Assembly (NCBI GenBank): GCA_942159475.1
Contig: OW804096.1
Location: 44,825,744-44,889,743, forward strand
DNA length: 64,000 bases
DNA from: Sthenelais limicola
Taxonomy: Eukaryota > Annelida > Polychaeta > Phyllodocida > Sigalionidae
Reading direction: 5' to 3'
Under the pieces are notes generated by a model that was not told where the DNA came from, searched no databases, and was given only the letters and a program-made list of their open reading frames with translations. This document shows positions 13,197-25,388 of the stretch, in pieces (position 1 is the stretch's first letter; each line of letters begins with the position of its first letter). The position numbers were made by a program, and so were the translations under genes.

Positions 13197-13238
13197 TTAA
13201 AACTGTCTAACTATTGATATATCTAGATAAATTCATTT

Positions 13239-13275
13239 ACCTACCTACCTACCTACCTACCTACCTACCTACCTA
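13239..13275. repeat. (ACCT)n microsatellite
   Basis: Nine uninterrupted copies of a tetranucleotide (acctacct) over 37 bp. Confidence 0.97.
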
Positions 13276-13404
13276 TCCTTATAGCCCCTTGTGTAATTAA
13301 CAATACCGTGGTTGTTTTAACAATATCTGGAAGTAACTACAAACAAAGGTCACACAACATCTTAGTCATTTTCTTATTGCAAGCATAGTCACTAGGAAAG
13401 GTCA

Positions 13405-14330
13405 ACGACCTTGCTCTTGAAAATGAGTGTTTTAATATGGGTTCCTGACAGAACGAATCGTACTGCACAATCAGCATGCAGTTTAGCATTGTTTCATGCA
13501 GTAGGAATCAAAGATGATATAAACCTAATTGAGTTTAGTTTGAAGGTTGATCTTGCTGATATGAAAATGAGTGTTTTACGGGTTCCTGACAAGACTTAAT
13601 ATTCTGCACAATCACCATGCAGTTCAGCATTATTTCATGCAGTGGGAATCAAAGATCCCCCAGTTGAGTTTAGGTTGAAGTTTGATCTTGCGCTTGAAAC
13701 GGAGTGTTTTGTAGGTTCCTGACAAGACTAAATATATTGCACAATCAGCTTGCAGTTCAGCATTGTTTCATGCAGTAGGAATCGAAGATGATGTTATAAA
13801 CTTAAGGTATTGTACATTGAATATCCCTCAATTAAGTTTAGGTTGAAGATTGATCGTGCTCTTGGGTTCCTGACAAGACTAAATACATTGCACACAACTG
13901 TCAGCTTGCAGTTCAGCATTGTTTCATGCAGCAGGAAGCAAAGGTCGATGCTATAAACCAAATTTATTATACACGCATTGCTCTGAAAACAACGTATCTA
14001 GAGTGATTAGTACGTATTTCACTAATGATTTATGAGAAGTTGTCATGGCAACCAATCTGGTTTTTTTTACCAAGTTTACCGGTAAAATTAAGATTTATGA
14101 CTGGATGTTTTTCTATTTTCATGATTGAAAGCATGTATAATAAATCTTTTAACCAACTCGTTGGTTTCAGTCGCTTAGAATATTGCACGAGTTGCGTAGC
14201 GAGCTAGTATGTATTGTATTGTACATTGTATATCTCTCAAGTTTAGAAGAAACCAACCTATGGCTAATATTTGGATATACTTCTGTATCCAAAGACTAGC
14301 TCATGTCTAAATTGTTTCGGAAATGAATCT
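13405..14330 (+). repeat. Dispersed element with a 4-unit tandem core of about 140 bp
   Basis: Four diverged tandem units begin near 13410, 13553, 13688 and 13857. Each carries the landmarks gggttcctgacaagact, gcagttcagcattgtttcat and tgcagtaggaatc in the same order. A distinct tail at 14208-14330 follows, containing tattgtacattgtatatc and ttctgtatccaaagact. The same unit-plus-tail arrangement occurs in opposite orientation at 29000-29230 with only one unit, so this is a dispersed family with variable core copy number. That architecture is known for non-autonomous bivalve elements (pearl/CvE type, thought Helitron-related), but I cannot see diagnostic Helitron ends. The small open frame at 13411-13599 is an artefact of the repeat. 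Confidence 0.85.
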
Positions 14331-14390
14331 GTAAGTGTATGCATGCATGTGTTATGTTGCTATGTACAGGGAAACATCCACTGGGCTGTC

Positions 14391-14418
14391 CCACAGTCAG
14401 ACAAAGGGGTGACTGTGG
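14391..14418. repeat. Small hairpin
   Basis: Perfect 9-bp arms (ccacagtca / tgactgtgg) around a 10-nt loop. It is followed by a C8 run at 14432-14440. Confidence 0.6.
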
Positions 14419-14419
14419 C

Positions 14420-17400
14420 TGGGGGTAGAATCCCCCCCCCTCCAAATAAATAGATTACTCCAGCAACTCAACAGAACCAGTCGTGTCCTTATTTGTTCCT
14501 CAATTATAACTCATATCATATACAAGCATACATTCAAGTATATCTTCATGAATGGTTGTTGCGTATGATATAGATCTATTATAATTATTATTATATTGGT
14601 CATGATAGGGTGAAATTAAAGTATCATGCCTATTCGACTTTCTCTATTTCGTTACAATTGGATGCTTCGACTCAGTATGACAGGCTGCTACATCAAATGC
14701 CATACTGTAAGCCCAAACTGCTTACTTGTTAAAGACTTCCACATCCTGTCTAAAAGATCGTGCTGCTCTTCAGTTGAGATTGGCAGGGTTGTTCAGCTCA
14801 GACATCGTTGTTTGAACATCTGGATTGGTCTCTATGTAGAGTAGGTTGGACAGTAAATGCTACCATTCTGGACGAAAGGGGTCACATCAGGTTAATAAAT
14901 AGCCCCCAATGATTAATACATGAGTAAGAGGCATTCAAGCTTTTATACCCGGCCTTCGATGTGGACATGGACGTGAAGCGCACAAAAGCGGAACTGATGG
15001 GGACAGAGAGCAGCGCTCTCGTCAATCAAAAGCCGTCTATGGCAGTTTGCATGTACTAAACCTATCAATACTAGTGACACCTATTGCGATGTCATGGAAA
15101 TACACAACCTACCCACTGGCTTTGTTGCCGTTGTAGCCGTTGCTGTAAACCAACGGTAGAGAATGCTACTATCAACAGGGGATTGGTTTTGGGGGAAATA
15201 TAAGGAAGTCCTTAGCTTTTTCAGGATATTTTCACTTTGAGTGTTGGGAGGTATCTATCGGGCGGGTGTCTTTCATAGTTTTCTATCTTGAAAGCTGATC
15301 AGTTTTACCTTCTACCATCCTGTCTTATTTAAAGACTTTTTAAAAGGTTTGTAAAAACAAATAACAGTATAAACTTTCTTAAAATACATACACCAGGAAA
15401 TTTTGATGTCTTGACTTTATAAATTTAGAGAATGGTAACAGGGATATATACATGGTTGTCAACCATAGTCAATATGACCCATTATGACTTGTTACAAAAC
15501 CAATCTAGTAATACGCATTTAAGAAACCTTTCCACAAAGCCTATATGCCAGGTTTTACATATATGGCAAATAGTGCCGAAAATAATAATGACAGAAACAA
15601 TTAGTAAAACGTCGGGGCTACAAGGCTACAAAGGCTTTTTCTCTCAGACATTGGCCAAACTCGGAGAAAATGACAATACTGGTCCAGGACGGTGCATGGT
15701 AACAATGCTGACGATATAAACAACAAAAGTATACCATTCAAAATATTGCTATGGGGATTGAAACTGTTCTACGATTCTGGAAGTGCTATGTACATTGCCG
15801 CAATCGCACTAGGCCCAGATTGCCCGAAGTAGGGGTCAACAGGCCATAAGACAGGCAGAGGAGGGTGTGTCACTGGTCCTATAATTCTCTGATATTTTTG
15901 CCACTGACCACAAAACTAGAGGTAGAAAGATCTCTAGTTCTGCACGATTGACTTATATTGGCTGTATAACAGAAGATATATTGATATCAAAGGACAATTA
16001 CTAACGGAGGGGAAGCAAAAATCGAAGTATAGGAGGACTTAATTTGAAAGAGAGTTCATGGGCAGATTTCTGACCGCGTTGTATCGGTTGGCAAGCTCCT
16101 AGCATAGGACTTCACTTCTATCTAATGGCTTGGCTGCGCCGAATCCTTTTTGCACCGAATCTTTCGACCACCAAAATAGTCAACCTAACGAATTTAAACA
16201 GCAAACATTTACAACATCAAAGAATGCACGGATATGAGCACCATTTAGCAATCTCACAGCATCTCAAATCTCATGCTGATGTAATTTGTTTGCATGCTGT
16301 TTCACCGCCCGGTAATGTAATCATGCAAGATTGAATCGCACCGTTTGCCTACCTCACATATAATGGAGAAAGGTACATCGATTATCACGTCTTAAAACAT
16401 TAAGATTACTCCATTACCCTAGATTGGTGTTGCCGAAGATGTTAATAATAGGACAAGATCCCAGATATGTGGGTATCAAAATGCATAATAGCACATGGTT
16501 CTCAACTTAAGTTAAGGTCGCTATATATATGGGTCAAGTCTTCAGACAATGTACAATTAGCCTTAACCAGTCCCCTCAAATAACCCAAATTTAAGATGAA
16601 AATCAGGTTCAAAATACAGTTCAACATAACTAGACAGATTTATTGAATATATACAATATATAATACACTCAGATACCTAGTATTTATCAATTTTGACTCT
16701 AATTTAGCAGAATTTGAGAGATGTGTAAAACTGTAGATTGTGTATTTTCTGAAAATCTATATATGGGTTCCCAACCATTATAGCCTTCGTTTAGGGTTAG
16801 CAGTAAGCAGCAACATAACGCGAACTCGAAGTCATCAGAAATCAGATCGGAAAAACGCGGATACTAAAGGGAAAGGGATGATTATTTTGTGTGAAGTCTA
16901 CTCTCTTTTCTTTAGAAGGATAGTCTTTCATCTTAACGTCACACGCAATAACTTCCAGGAACCGCTCCCACTTTTCTAATTACGTCCTGAACATATATAC
17001 CACTTCGATCATCATTACAATGACCTTCGTATACCATTCGATATCTAATTTAAGGAAATACTATCCAGACCTTGGTACCCCTGTCTATGTTTTATTAGGA
17101 ACATTCTAAGTTACTCACTTACTGCATCGTCACAGTATATCAGTATGTCATATTTACTGCTGGAGTCATAGCTAGTCATCTTCATGGGATGGGAAAAACT
17201 ATTTTATACTTTCAACAAGTGTAAAATAATGATCATGGGAGGATCGTTTCGTTTAGACTATCCACGATGTGCCCCATAATCATTCAAAATCTAAATAATT
17301 TCTCTAAATCATCTCAACACTATCATACTATACCGTGCTATAAAGTAAATATCTACGCTAACTTCACTACCATGGTCAATCCCAATCATCCCAATAAACT

Positions 17401-17430
17401 AAACCAATCACAAACAAGCTTAGATTTGCT
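14420..17430. other. Non-coding stretch, nothing recognised
   Basis: Short open frames (14626-14844, 15432-15719, 16125-16334, 16740-16979, all plus) lack recognisable motifs or strong splice context. No repeat relationship to the rest of the window was seen. Confidence 0.4.
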
Positions 17431-17479
17431 GCGGATTGGAATTTGGCGGCGCCATTAGGATGGTAACAGAACAGGATGA

Positions 17480-17552
17480 ACGTGACGTCATCTCCGTCTT
17501 TATTTCCGGTCTCCATTCGGCGTCATTTTCAACTCGGGGTGACGTCGTCACT
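17480..17552 (+). promoter_or_regulatory. Candidate CpG-rich promoter with CRE and ETS motifs
   Basis: A CpG-dense patch in AT-rich surroundings holds a palindromic CRE (tgacgtca, 17483-17490), an ETS/GABP site on the minus strand (atttccggt, 17502-17510) and a second CRE-like site (tgacgtcg, 17540-17547). CRE plus ETS immediately upstream of a start codon is typical of TATA-less housekeeping promoters. The motifs are seen; the promoter is inferred. A minus-strand start (atggcgccgcc, reading left from about 17457) could make it bidirectional. Confidence 0.4.
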
Positions 17553-17592
17553 ATGAGTCTTTCCGTCGATGCTCTAATTGCTTGCAAAAGCA
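17553..17592 (+). CDS. Candidate short first coding exon
   Basis: An ATG directly downstream of the CRE/ETS patch opens MSLSVDALIACKS and would splice at GTTAGT (17593-17598), a weaker but acceptable donor. Without splicing the frame stops at 17595-17597. The exon is too short to test by composition, and the case rests on promoter context. A T-rich tract with a short duplication of cagttag follows in the putative intron. Confidence 0.25.
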
Positions 17593-17599
17593 GTTAGTA

Positions 17600-20080
17600 C
17601 GTTTTTTTTTCAGTTAGAACGTTTACCTCCTTCTGCGGTTTGATCAGTATCATAGCAGGGTGGTATACCCAGATTGTGTAGGCAGGCCTACGATACACAT
17701 TTACAATAAGACAAATTAATTTGCTTTACTAATTTAAGTGTAGATTTCAACAACAAATAAATGAATAAACTAATAACTTCATGCACGATATCAGAATTGT
17801 ATGGAAAAAATCACTGATGTACTCGCTGATTTGTCCTAGATGTAACTACTGTTATGTTTATGTTGGGCTATTAATTAATAAACCTCTTCTATAGGTTCTG
17901 CCAAACCCACTTGTCTGGTTATATCATATGCTCAAGTGATTATATATTATTATAGAATATCGTTCCACAGCCTTGCCTCAAATATTGTATGAAACTGCAT
18001 TCAATTTTTGAAGACCTAATGGTGATTGTGTTCACAGCACAGGAAATTGATTTCTCGGAATTAAAGATTCTGTAGGGCGATGTCTCAAAGATCTCCGGTT
18101 TGGCCAATTGGGTCGACAATAATTTTTTTTTCAAGTTTCATTGCGACCATTTTCATTATGGGCCCACCCCGTTCTATCCGCCGTAAATTACTGCTCGTTG
18201 AAGGTGGCAGGGAATGAATATCAACATTAACCTGCAAACTTAAATACGGGAGATTCTTTACTGGATCATCGATAGAGTGGAAAGAACCATTATTTCAACT
18301 TTATCGATTAGTACTTGAATAATTCATGCTATATATTAATGCAGTCATTGGCAAGAACTTCTGTAATAAATATTCAATCACAAACACAATTTAAGTCCAA
18401 ATAAAATAACGTCGAGGGATTTGTCGCCCAGAAATCATATTTGACTTCTCATCAGGCAATTAAGATTAATTTCAACAACAATTAAAATGTCATTGACAGT
18501 ATGGGGCTGACAGGTAAATACTAGATGTGAGAAAAAACATTTTCAGGGTGTTATTACATACGCTAAATGACGTGATCTGATTGGTTGAAGACGCGCCTCC
18601 TGCGTGCTGTCATGAACGCTTAATTGCCCGCTTCGAAAGCAAAATTTGCCTTACGGTTTGGGGAAGCTTTTGCCTTGCCCGTTTATTTCCGAATCATAAC
18701 AACATCATAGCAAGTAATTCCTTCAAACAGTATCAACAGGCTTTAAAGAACTTCTACTGAATACTTTGTTCTAGTGAGCTTGTCCCTATATTTTTTTGAC
18801 TTTATCTTTAAAGTCTACATTAACCTTCCAATACTAGAATGACACAAGTAAATTAGAGTAAACCATAAACCGTAAAAGTCGCATTAAAGCTGCACTCTCA
18901 GCTAACATGGATCAAGAACTGAACATTTTCTAATTTTTGTGCCATTCTTTTCCAACACATCTAAAAGTATTTTATCCAAATTTTGGAGGATTTTGTCCAG
19001 TTATTTTTTGATAACAGTATTATTTCAGTAAACATCATGATGTATATGATATAAAACTGCCATGATACAGTCATGTATTCTAACCAAGTGCGTCATATGT
19101 TCCCAAGTATCACCAGCTGTTATGAGCATATAAGATACAAAGTAAAACCTAATGGCCCTGATCAATAGTGTACACGAAGATATTGGTAACCTTGAATTTG
19201 CTGTCGGTGCTGTTCATTTATAAAAGTCCCACGTAAATGTACACCAAAAAAGAAAGAAAATAGCAATACAGCAATGAGTAGAGAATGTTCTTTTCCAAAT
19301 ACATGATAGTTTGCCTGTTCCCATTTTTCACAGACTTCAGATTCGTTTATCTCAGGGTCATGCATGGGTGAAGACTAGTGCTGGACACAATGCCATGTCA
19401 AGGTGAGCCTTCATGGTTCGTGTAGTGTAAAAGTAACACCAATTTGGGAGATTTAGGGAGGGACAGTAACACAGTTGTTGAAAGGAGTCGCCGAATACTT
19501 CCAGGAATAAGTGAATCAAGTTATCTCTCAAAATCATTGGGGCCTCGCTACACTCAAACCTTTTTAGTGAGTAGTGCATCCCTCTAAGCTGAGTATCTCA
19601 TGATCTACTGGCTTACCATTCAGTATGCGACAATGAAGATATATCAATAAATATATGGAACTTTCATTAAAGAATTCATTACCATCAAGTCTCCCTTTTA
19701 AGAAGAAATTGCGTGGTTCACTCTGGCAATTGTTCCAATTACCACATAAGAAAAGAATGATTTCAAGGTTAGTAGTTCATGCATCCCGTTCTTCCCACTC
19801 GAAGTAAAATTACTGGATGTCACTCGCGACTTCCAGGAAATGTTCCTGTCCTGCATATTTTCACATTATATAAGCAAAAGAACATCGATAAAACCCTTTT
19901 TCCATATTTTCCCTTTATTTGGGCTGGGTGCATGAAGTTCGAAGTATGTATACGTCTATACAGTCACCAATAGACTGCATCTCACTCGGGACAGTGTTTC
20001 TCACCCAAATCTATCATTTATAAGCCTTTCTTTGGGCGTTTGTGAGCGAAGTGAAAAGCGTGACTTTTTGATAATCAAGT
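17600..20080. other. Non-coding stretch, nothing recognised
   Basis: No supportable gene. A CCAAT-box-like patch (gatctgattggttga, 18572-18586) recurs at 33260-33274 with different flanks. The adjacent minus-strand frames at 19162-19365 and 19358-19579 have no recognisable motif. Confidence 0.4.
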
Positions 20081-20086
20081 AAGCGC

Positions 20087-20096
20087 GTGACGTCAC
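20087..20096. promoter_or_regulatory. Palindromic CRE site
   Basis: The 10-bp palindrome gtgacgtcac contains the full CREB/ATF consensus and is preceded by aagcgc. The downstream sequence (20110-20320) is more GC-rich, but no convincing start exon is seen, so the target gene is unknown. Confidence 0.35.
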
Positions 20097-20470
20097 TTAT
20101 AGAGTTGGCTTTTTGTGGGGCCGAAAGCGGGAAAACCCGGTGGGTTTAATGGGCAGGGGAATGAGAGTCATGTCCATACTTGTATCATATCTATCATACC
20201 ACCGCCGACAGAGCCAGGGGGCCCACTGGCTATTGCAGACTGTTTGGAGGAGCGGTGTTAGTGTATCAGAATCAATATTTAATTCTAAGACTTTAGCAAA
20301 ACTGGTTTGCCCTTAGAGTAGAGTTAGTGGTCAACTCATTGATGGGCACTAAACTTGCTATTGACTCACACCATTAGTGTAGGTCTAGTTGCCTAATGTC
20401 TGGATTTAGCAAATTCATGAATGTACTGAAAAATGGCGTGAGAAGAAACCAGACAGTGAACATACACACA

Positions 20471-20665
20471 GTCTAGGCTCAGAGCCAACAGCAAACCCTT
20501 CAAGCTCAGGGGAAGCCATAGTATAATATCAATCAATCATGACTGCAAACTTCCATAAAACTCCCATTAGGACGCCTACTCCCGGGTCGGGAAAGCCATT
20601 AGTGCAAGAGGCATACCGATTTGGCGTACCGATCTTATCCGATCTGAAAGGCTCTGAGCCCAGAC
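20471..20665. mobile_element. 195-bp MITE-like element with 16-bp inverted ends
   Basis: The ends gtctaggctcagagcc (20471-20486) and ggctctgagcccagac (20650-20665) are reverse complements at 15 of 16 positions. The interior contains attaggacgcctactcc, shared with a diverged copy at 34810-34975 in the same orientation. There is no coding capacity. The flanks do not show an obvious target duplication, so the true termini may lie a few bases away. Confidence 0.7.
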
Positions 20666-20805
20666 AGCATATATACACACCGATATAAATTAATAAACTC
20701 TGCGGACAGTTGATTGTTAGGGTGTTTAAAATGCTCAGCAGGACGAATGTCACTAAATCCAAGTAATGGACTACATACCCCATAACATAAAATAACTTAG
20801 ATCTT

Positions 20806-20838
20806 ATTAAGTAGTAGAGTATTATTCTACTACTTAAT
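20806..20838. repeat. Perfect hairpin, 13-bp arms
   Basis: Arms attaagtagtaga / tctactacttaat around a 7-nt loop (gtattat). No T-tract or gene context points to a terminator, and the element is unexplained. Confidence 0.75.
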
Positions 20839-20839
20839 T

Positions 20840-23800
20840 TTTAAAAAGCCTCAATATACCTGCTAACTTAGTTCGTTCATACTTCATAGTTCTCATCCTT
20901 CAATATCAACACCGTACACCTATCCAGATTTCTGACACTAACATTCAATACATCTACACGTGTCTTAACAATTGCATCTCTTTTCTATTCTTAAGAGTCA
21001 ATATATTACATCTAGACCATAACTCTGACATTAAGAAAAGGCTTGAACAAGCTTCAGAAATGCATGCAATGCATGAGGACATGCATGTTCACACCTCTTT
21101 CATTAGTAGAGCCCTTTCACGAGGTTAAAAAAAGATTTTCTTCCCGACGAGAAGTCATAAACAAATAGGACATACTATAATACCAAAATTAATTGCTTTG
21201 GGAACATGAATCCTCTCCCATGCATCTAAAAACTACTAATACCTAAGGCTTATCGAGTATGAAAGGGGTTTTGTTATTGTTAATCTACATATTATGTAAT
21301 AATACATACAGCTGGGAAAACACAATTATGTATATTTTGACTGAGAAGTAATGTAATAGATATTTTGGTACATTAGAAATAACATAATGGGTATAATATA
21401 ATATATATGATATAACATATTTATGTAATATGTGAGTAAATAGGGAAACAGCAATATGAGATTGGGTATGTTCGTGCCTGGATCGATTGCGGAAGGTAAT
21501 AACATTTCAAGGAGGCTTCGTGTCGTCCTTTTTCTTTCTACCTTTGGACGACTCGAGGCCCGAGTTCAACACCAAGTATCTATTGTCTAATGTGCCTCCT
21601 ACCACCATTGAGGGTCTTACATGGTTTGTTTCATGCTATGCCAAACTTCCTTTCGATAGGATATGCGAAGAATTTAGTTTGGCAACAATATATTGCTGGT
21701 CTATCTCAGTACCATTTAAAATGCTTGAGGGGCTACCAATATCCATAGATAGTACCCACGTGTTCATTTAGACAAGTTCCAGACTGAACATAACTATTCA
21801 TGTCATATCGTACAGTCATAATATTTTGCACACCGATGTACTCGGTCGTACAAAACCGATATTTAATCCATCAGGCATCGCAAAATTATTTCTTAGGAAA
21901 GGGTAAAATTATTTCTTAGGAAAGGGTAATCTAACTGAAAAGAATAGAGAGAGAAAACGATATCAAGGGAACACAACGCAATATATGTGGTTTGGAAGAA
22001 TAGATTTGCTTTACAATTTCTAAAATCTTGAAGTCAGAAGTTGTACTGTCAGGGACCTATAATTTATATCTCCCCAAGGTAAAGCAAGGATAGGGAAGAC
22101 GGTATCAAACTCGGGTATGTCATACTACCCTCGATTAAATGAACTATTCTAGATATTCCTATCACAATGTCTGGTTTCCGCCGGATAATAGAAGTTTGGG
22201 CCTGGATAATGGCATGGCCTTGGAATATAAGTTTTGTAAGTGTGTTGATGATGTGTTACATTGATGATAATTAATATACCCCCACGGACACTCACCCATT
22301 CACTGACTGCGCTAATGAGATTACGTGGGTTCTACTGGAGTACTAAACGATTAGGATGCTTTGTCGGAAACTATAGGCCTCCATGCTGCCCTTAACATGG
22401 TTTCCTTAATAGTAGGTTATGTGGTGATGAACGGGCAGGACTATTTCCCCAGGCACCAGATAGAAAGGACCCAACACCAGATATTATATGATGTGGATCT
22501 CCAATCTCCAATTGTAGATATAAAGTCAATTACTAGTTTTGTTTTCTAATATTTTAAAGGATAGCATTTAATATGAAATGTTTGCAAAATCCAAGTCTGT
22601 AATCCATCATTTCTTGGTCGGGTCTATACCCCGATACTTTTTCTTGCGTCAGAAGCGTTTTTAATCTTATGGTACAAGACCTATTACCTCAAATGTACCA
22701 GTACCTATGGGTGGAAGCATGTTCAGGCTCAAGAGTATCAAATAAAGGCTTGCTCTCTGTGTAATCAATCCCCCATCATGACGGGATGAACAGGATCAGT
22801 CAGTCTGAATTATGGCTTAAAACTTTATAAGATACTTTACTTTTCCACTCACGATTGGTACTTTCTAGGTGCAGACTTGATCTAAAAAGTGCGTTGGACA
22901 TTATATTATATATAGAATATGGCATACTATAAATAGGCCTATATATGGTCGATTCTCAAGAACTGACCGCTTATGGAATTTGGGAGGTTCAAATTTTAAA
23001 TTATGTCTAGCTTTTAAATCTTTTCACAGAAGAAAGTCAAGAGCGTGAACTATTATTTCCGAATACTGGAAACACTGATTTCAAATACACAACCGTTGGC
23101 ATCCTTTTAAAGTAAACGTAGATTTTCCGCTTCACCGTTCAAATCCAATGTATTGGAATTAATTCTGATAGTATTTTATTGATACAATAATTATGTCAGT
23201 GAGCAATGACCATATTGATTGATGAGTTGCATAAGTCACTGAGATACTAATGTGACTTTATATCATGTTAAAACATGGAACAACTCCTTGCAGCAGTGTT
23301 GTACCATGAAGACAATGAAGACAACGTTTGCTCTATCCACCAACCCAATATACTCTGTTACCATTGTTGAAGTCCTAATAGACATTGCTATAGGCCCTGT
23401 GTTTGGATTGCTTGCATGGTGATACACTTGTATGACCAATTGTTTTAGCATACAGTGGGTTGTCGACAGTCATTATGCAAAGCCACTCTAGCTGTTGCAG
23501 TGGTATCTATGTTGTCACCTCTTCGACCATCCAATCTACAACACCAGTACGTGGCACAACAACCCTAATTCTTAGGGTAAAATGGCGGCTCTATGGACTA
23601 TAGTGTAAGGGTATTTAATCACTGATAATTTTATCTTTTCCTATGTGTTGCTACTTAAATACTTTGTTCAATTACTACATAAAATGTGTAAGATGTAGTT
23701 TGTCAATCTACTGAATCTGTTTTAATATGTTACATTGCATACGAACCTTTTGCAAACGTTTTCTGCTTTCTCAGATCAATTGAGAAAATATAGAACTAAA

Positions 23801-23930
23801 TAAAATAATAGTAGTAATAATAATGATAACTGAGCCCTGATGGAATCGCCAGTTGTTTTTAACTCTCTGAGTTTCATTCTCATCATTAAACTCCTTTGCT
23901 CCAGGATCATTGAGAACGATTTTACCAATT
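20840..23930. other. Non-coding stretch with a 23-bp duplication
   Basis: A perfect 23-bp head-to-tail duplication lies at 21882-21904 and 21905-21927 (unit begins aaaattatttcttagg). Overlapping plus frames at 21457-21592 and 21487-21771 are open but unrecognised. No gene is supported. Confidence 0.45.
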
Positions 23931-23986
23931 AAATATTATTGCGGTCTACTTTGATTTTGGAGTTTTTAGCTTCTCTCACAATTAAG

Positions 23987-24169
23987 GGACTACAAACTGG
24001 GGCTTCAGTGATGGACTGGGATTTATTTCCTGCTATTTCCCCCGAGAGCATGGGAGATCACGCCTTCCTCCGTAGGTTGAAAGATTTACTGAGGGGATTA
24101 CCAGGAAGCAAAGGAGTTAAACCAAGCAAATTGCTTTTGACGGCTAGAAATAATAAACACAGTTTATGA
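23987..24169 (+). CDS. Possible terminal coding exon, unrecognised
   Basis: A 60-codon frame follows a pyrimidine-rich acceptor-like sequence (ttagcttctctcacaattaag) and ends at a natural stop. It contains charged, helix-like text such as DHAFLRRLKDLLRG, and an aataaa lies just before the stop at 24150-24155. No family is recognised. The acceptor and composition are suggestive only, and chance is a real alternative. Confidence 0.22.
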   Translation, partial: GLQTGASVMDWDLFPAISPESMGDHAFLRRLKDLLRGLPGSKGVKPSKLLLTARNNKHSL

Positions 24170-24407
24170 TCGCTGATTCATTATTACTTAATCTAAATCA
24201 GAGCCTCAGATTATATGTGCGAGGTGAGGCTACGAGGCTAGGATATTAAGAGTTTCTATATGCATGACTTACACGTGATATCTCCTGAAGATTATTTTTG
24301 GATCTTGAAGTTCTAGATCCTAGTCAAGACCACCTTGAAATCTCCCTAGAATCATGGCCACGGAAGGAATATCTTTGTCCTTGAGGCGGCATTTCCCTTC
24401 TTCATAG

Positions 24408-24671
24408 CGGCCGATAGATCTTAGCCCTTATGGTCGCTTGAAAGGATGTATATTTTGTGGTAAGAGTCGTATTGTCTCGCCCCTGGACCTTTCAAGGCAG
24501 AAACCAATGTTATATATAAATATAGCACCAATATTTCTAGGGTTTGCAAGGACATCCGAGGAAAAATGGGTTTTTAAAATATCGGTTTTCCAATCCAATG
24601 CTTTAGCTATTCTATTGGTTTCTAACCTAACCATCATTAGGTTTCTTATCTGTGTCGGTACAGATCGAGAG
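24408..24671 (+). CDS. Candidate internal exon (88 codons, phase 0 to 0)
   Basis: A good acceptor (catttcccttcttcatag) whose own TAG is the in-frame stop is followed by exactly 88 open codons and the donor gagag|gtaagt at 24672. The predicted peptide includes CIFCGK near residue 15 and a hydrophobic segment (NALAILLVSNLTIIRFLIC) near the end, compatible with a membrane segment. An overlapping minus-strand frame (24428-24637) is equally open, so the strand is not certain. No family is recognised. Confidence 0.27.
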
Positions 24672-25299
24672 GTAAGTCTAAATGTAGCTAATATGGCCTA
24701 TGTCTGCATCTACAAAACCCTCAGATGAGAAAAACTATATCCAATGGTTTTCACTGATGTTCTTCTTCAGAACCAAGCTTCAGAAATCGAACATTTAGCC
24801 CACAGCCATTACAGGGGATCCCTCTTATGGTCGAATGGTTGCCAAACGGTATATTGAATTGACAGAGGAGGTTGTGTCGGTCGTGTCTTTTCCATAATCT
24901 AAATCAATAAAATATTAAGGAGAAAAGCATCTATATATATATGCGCGTATATCCTATGCATGTGTTCAAATGTAAAAATGAAAACCTTCCCGTTGTTTTA
25001 TCTTCAAGAACCCTTTGCTACTACACTCAATCTAGGGTTGAACATAAAGCAAAGGGGAGATGTACCATCTATTATGATGCCCTGTGTTCCCTAAAGGATC
25101 TAATGAAAAGGAAAAAAGCTGGATCCATCACTGCTATAGGCCACCTTTCATTCAGCGGGAGTAAACGCTAATAGCTGGATCCTTACGTTTATTGAATAAT
25201 GGCATGGGCACCACAGTCGTTGTTGCAGGCTGTCATGGAACGCACATTTTGTGTTCTATATTGCCACCTTGTATATTTGCCTGTACACATTAGTTTTAG

Positions 25300-25370
25300 T
25301 GAAGAGGCGGGGCGAAATAAACTTTGCTTTATGGTGTGAATTCACTTCTCGATGGTTTAAAATATCTAAG
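25300..25370 (+). promoter_or_regulatory. Candidate promoter with GC box
   Basis: A GC-box/E2F-like site (gaggcggggcg, 25306-25316) sits about 60 bp upstream of a start codon followed by a consensus donor. It is isolated in AT-rich sequence. This reading is inferred from the motif and position only. Confidence 0.3.
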
Positions 25371-25388
25371 ATGACGAAATGGAGAAAG
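25371..25388 (+). CDS. Candidate 18-nt first coding exon
   Basis: The ATG in ctaagatgacg has a favourable A at -3. It encodes MTKWRK and is followed directly by the consensus donor GTAAGT (25389-25394) in phase 0. Very short first coding exons are common in animal genes, but the evidence is limited to start context, donor and the nearby GC box. The rest of the gene was not located; the retrotransposon at 25762 would lie in its first intron. Confidence 0.25.

Noticed and set aside
13411..13599. Short open frame
   Set aside because: Lies within the tandem units of the 13405-14330 repeat; its apparent protein repeats simply mirror the DNA repeat.
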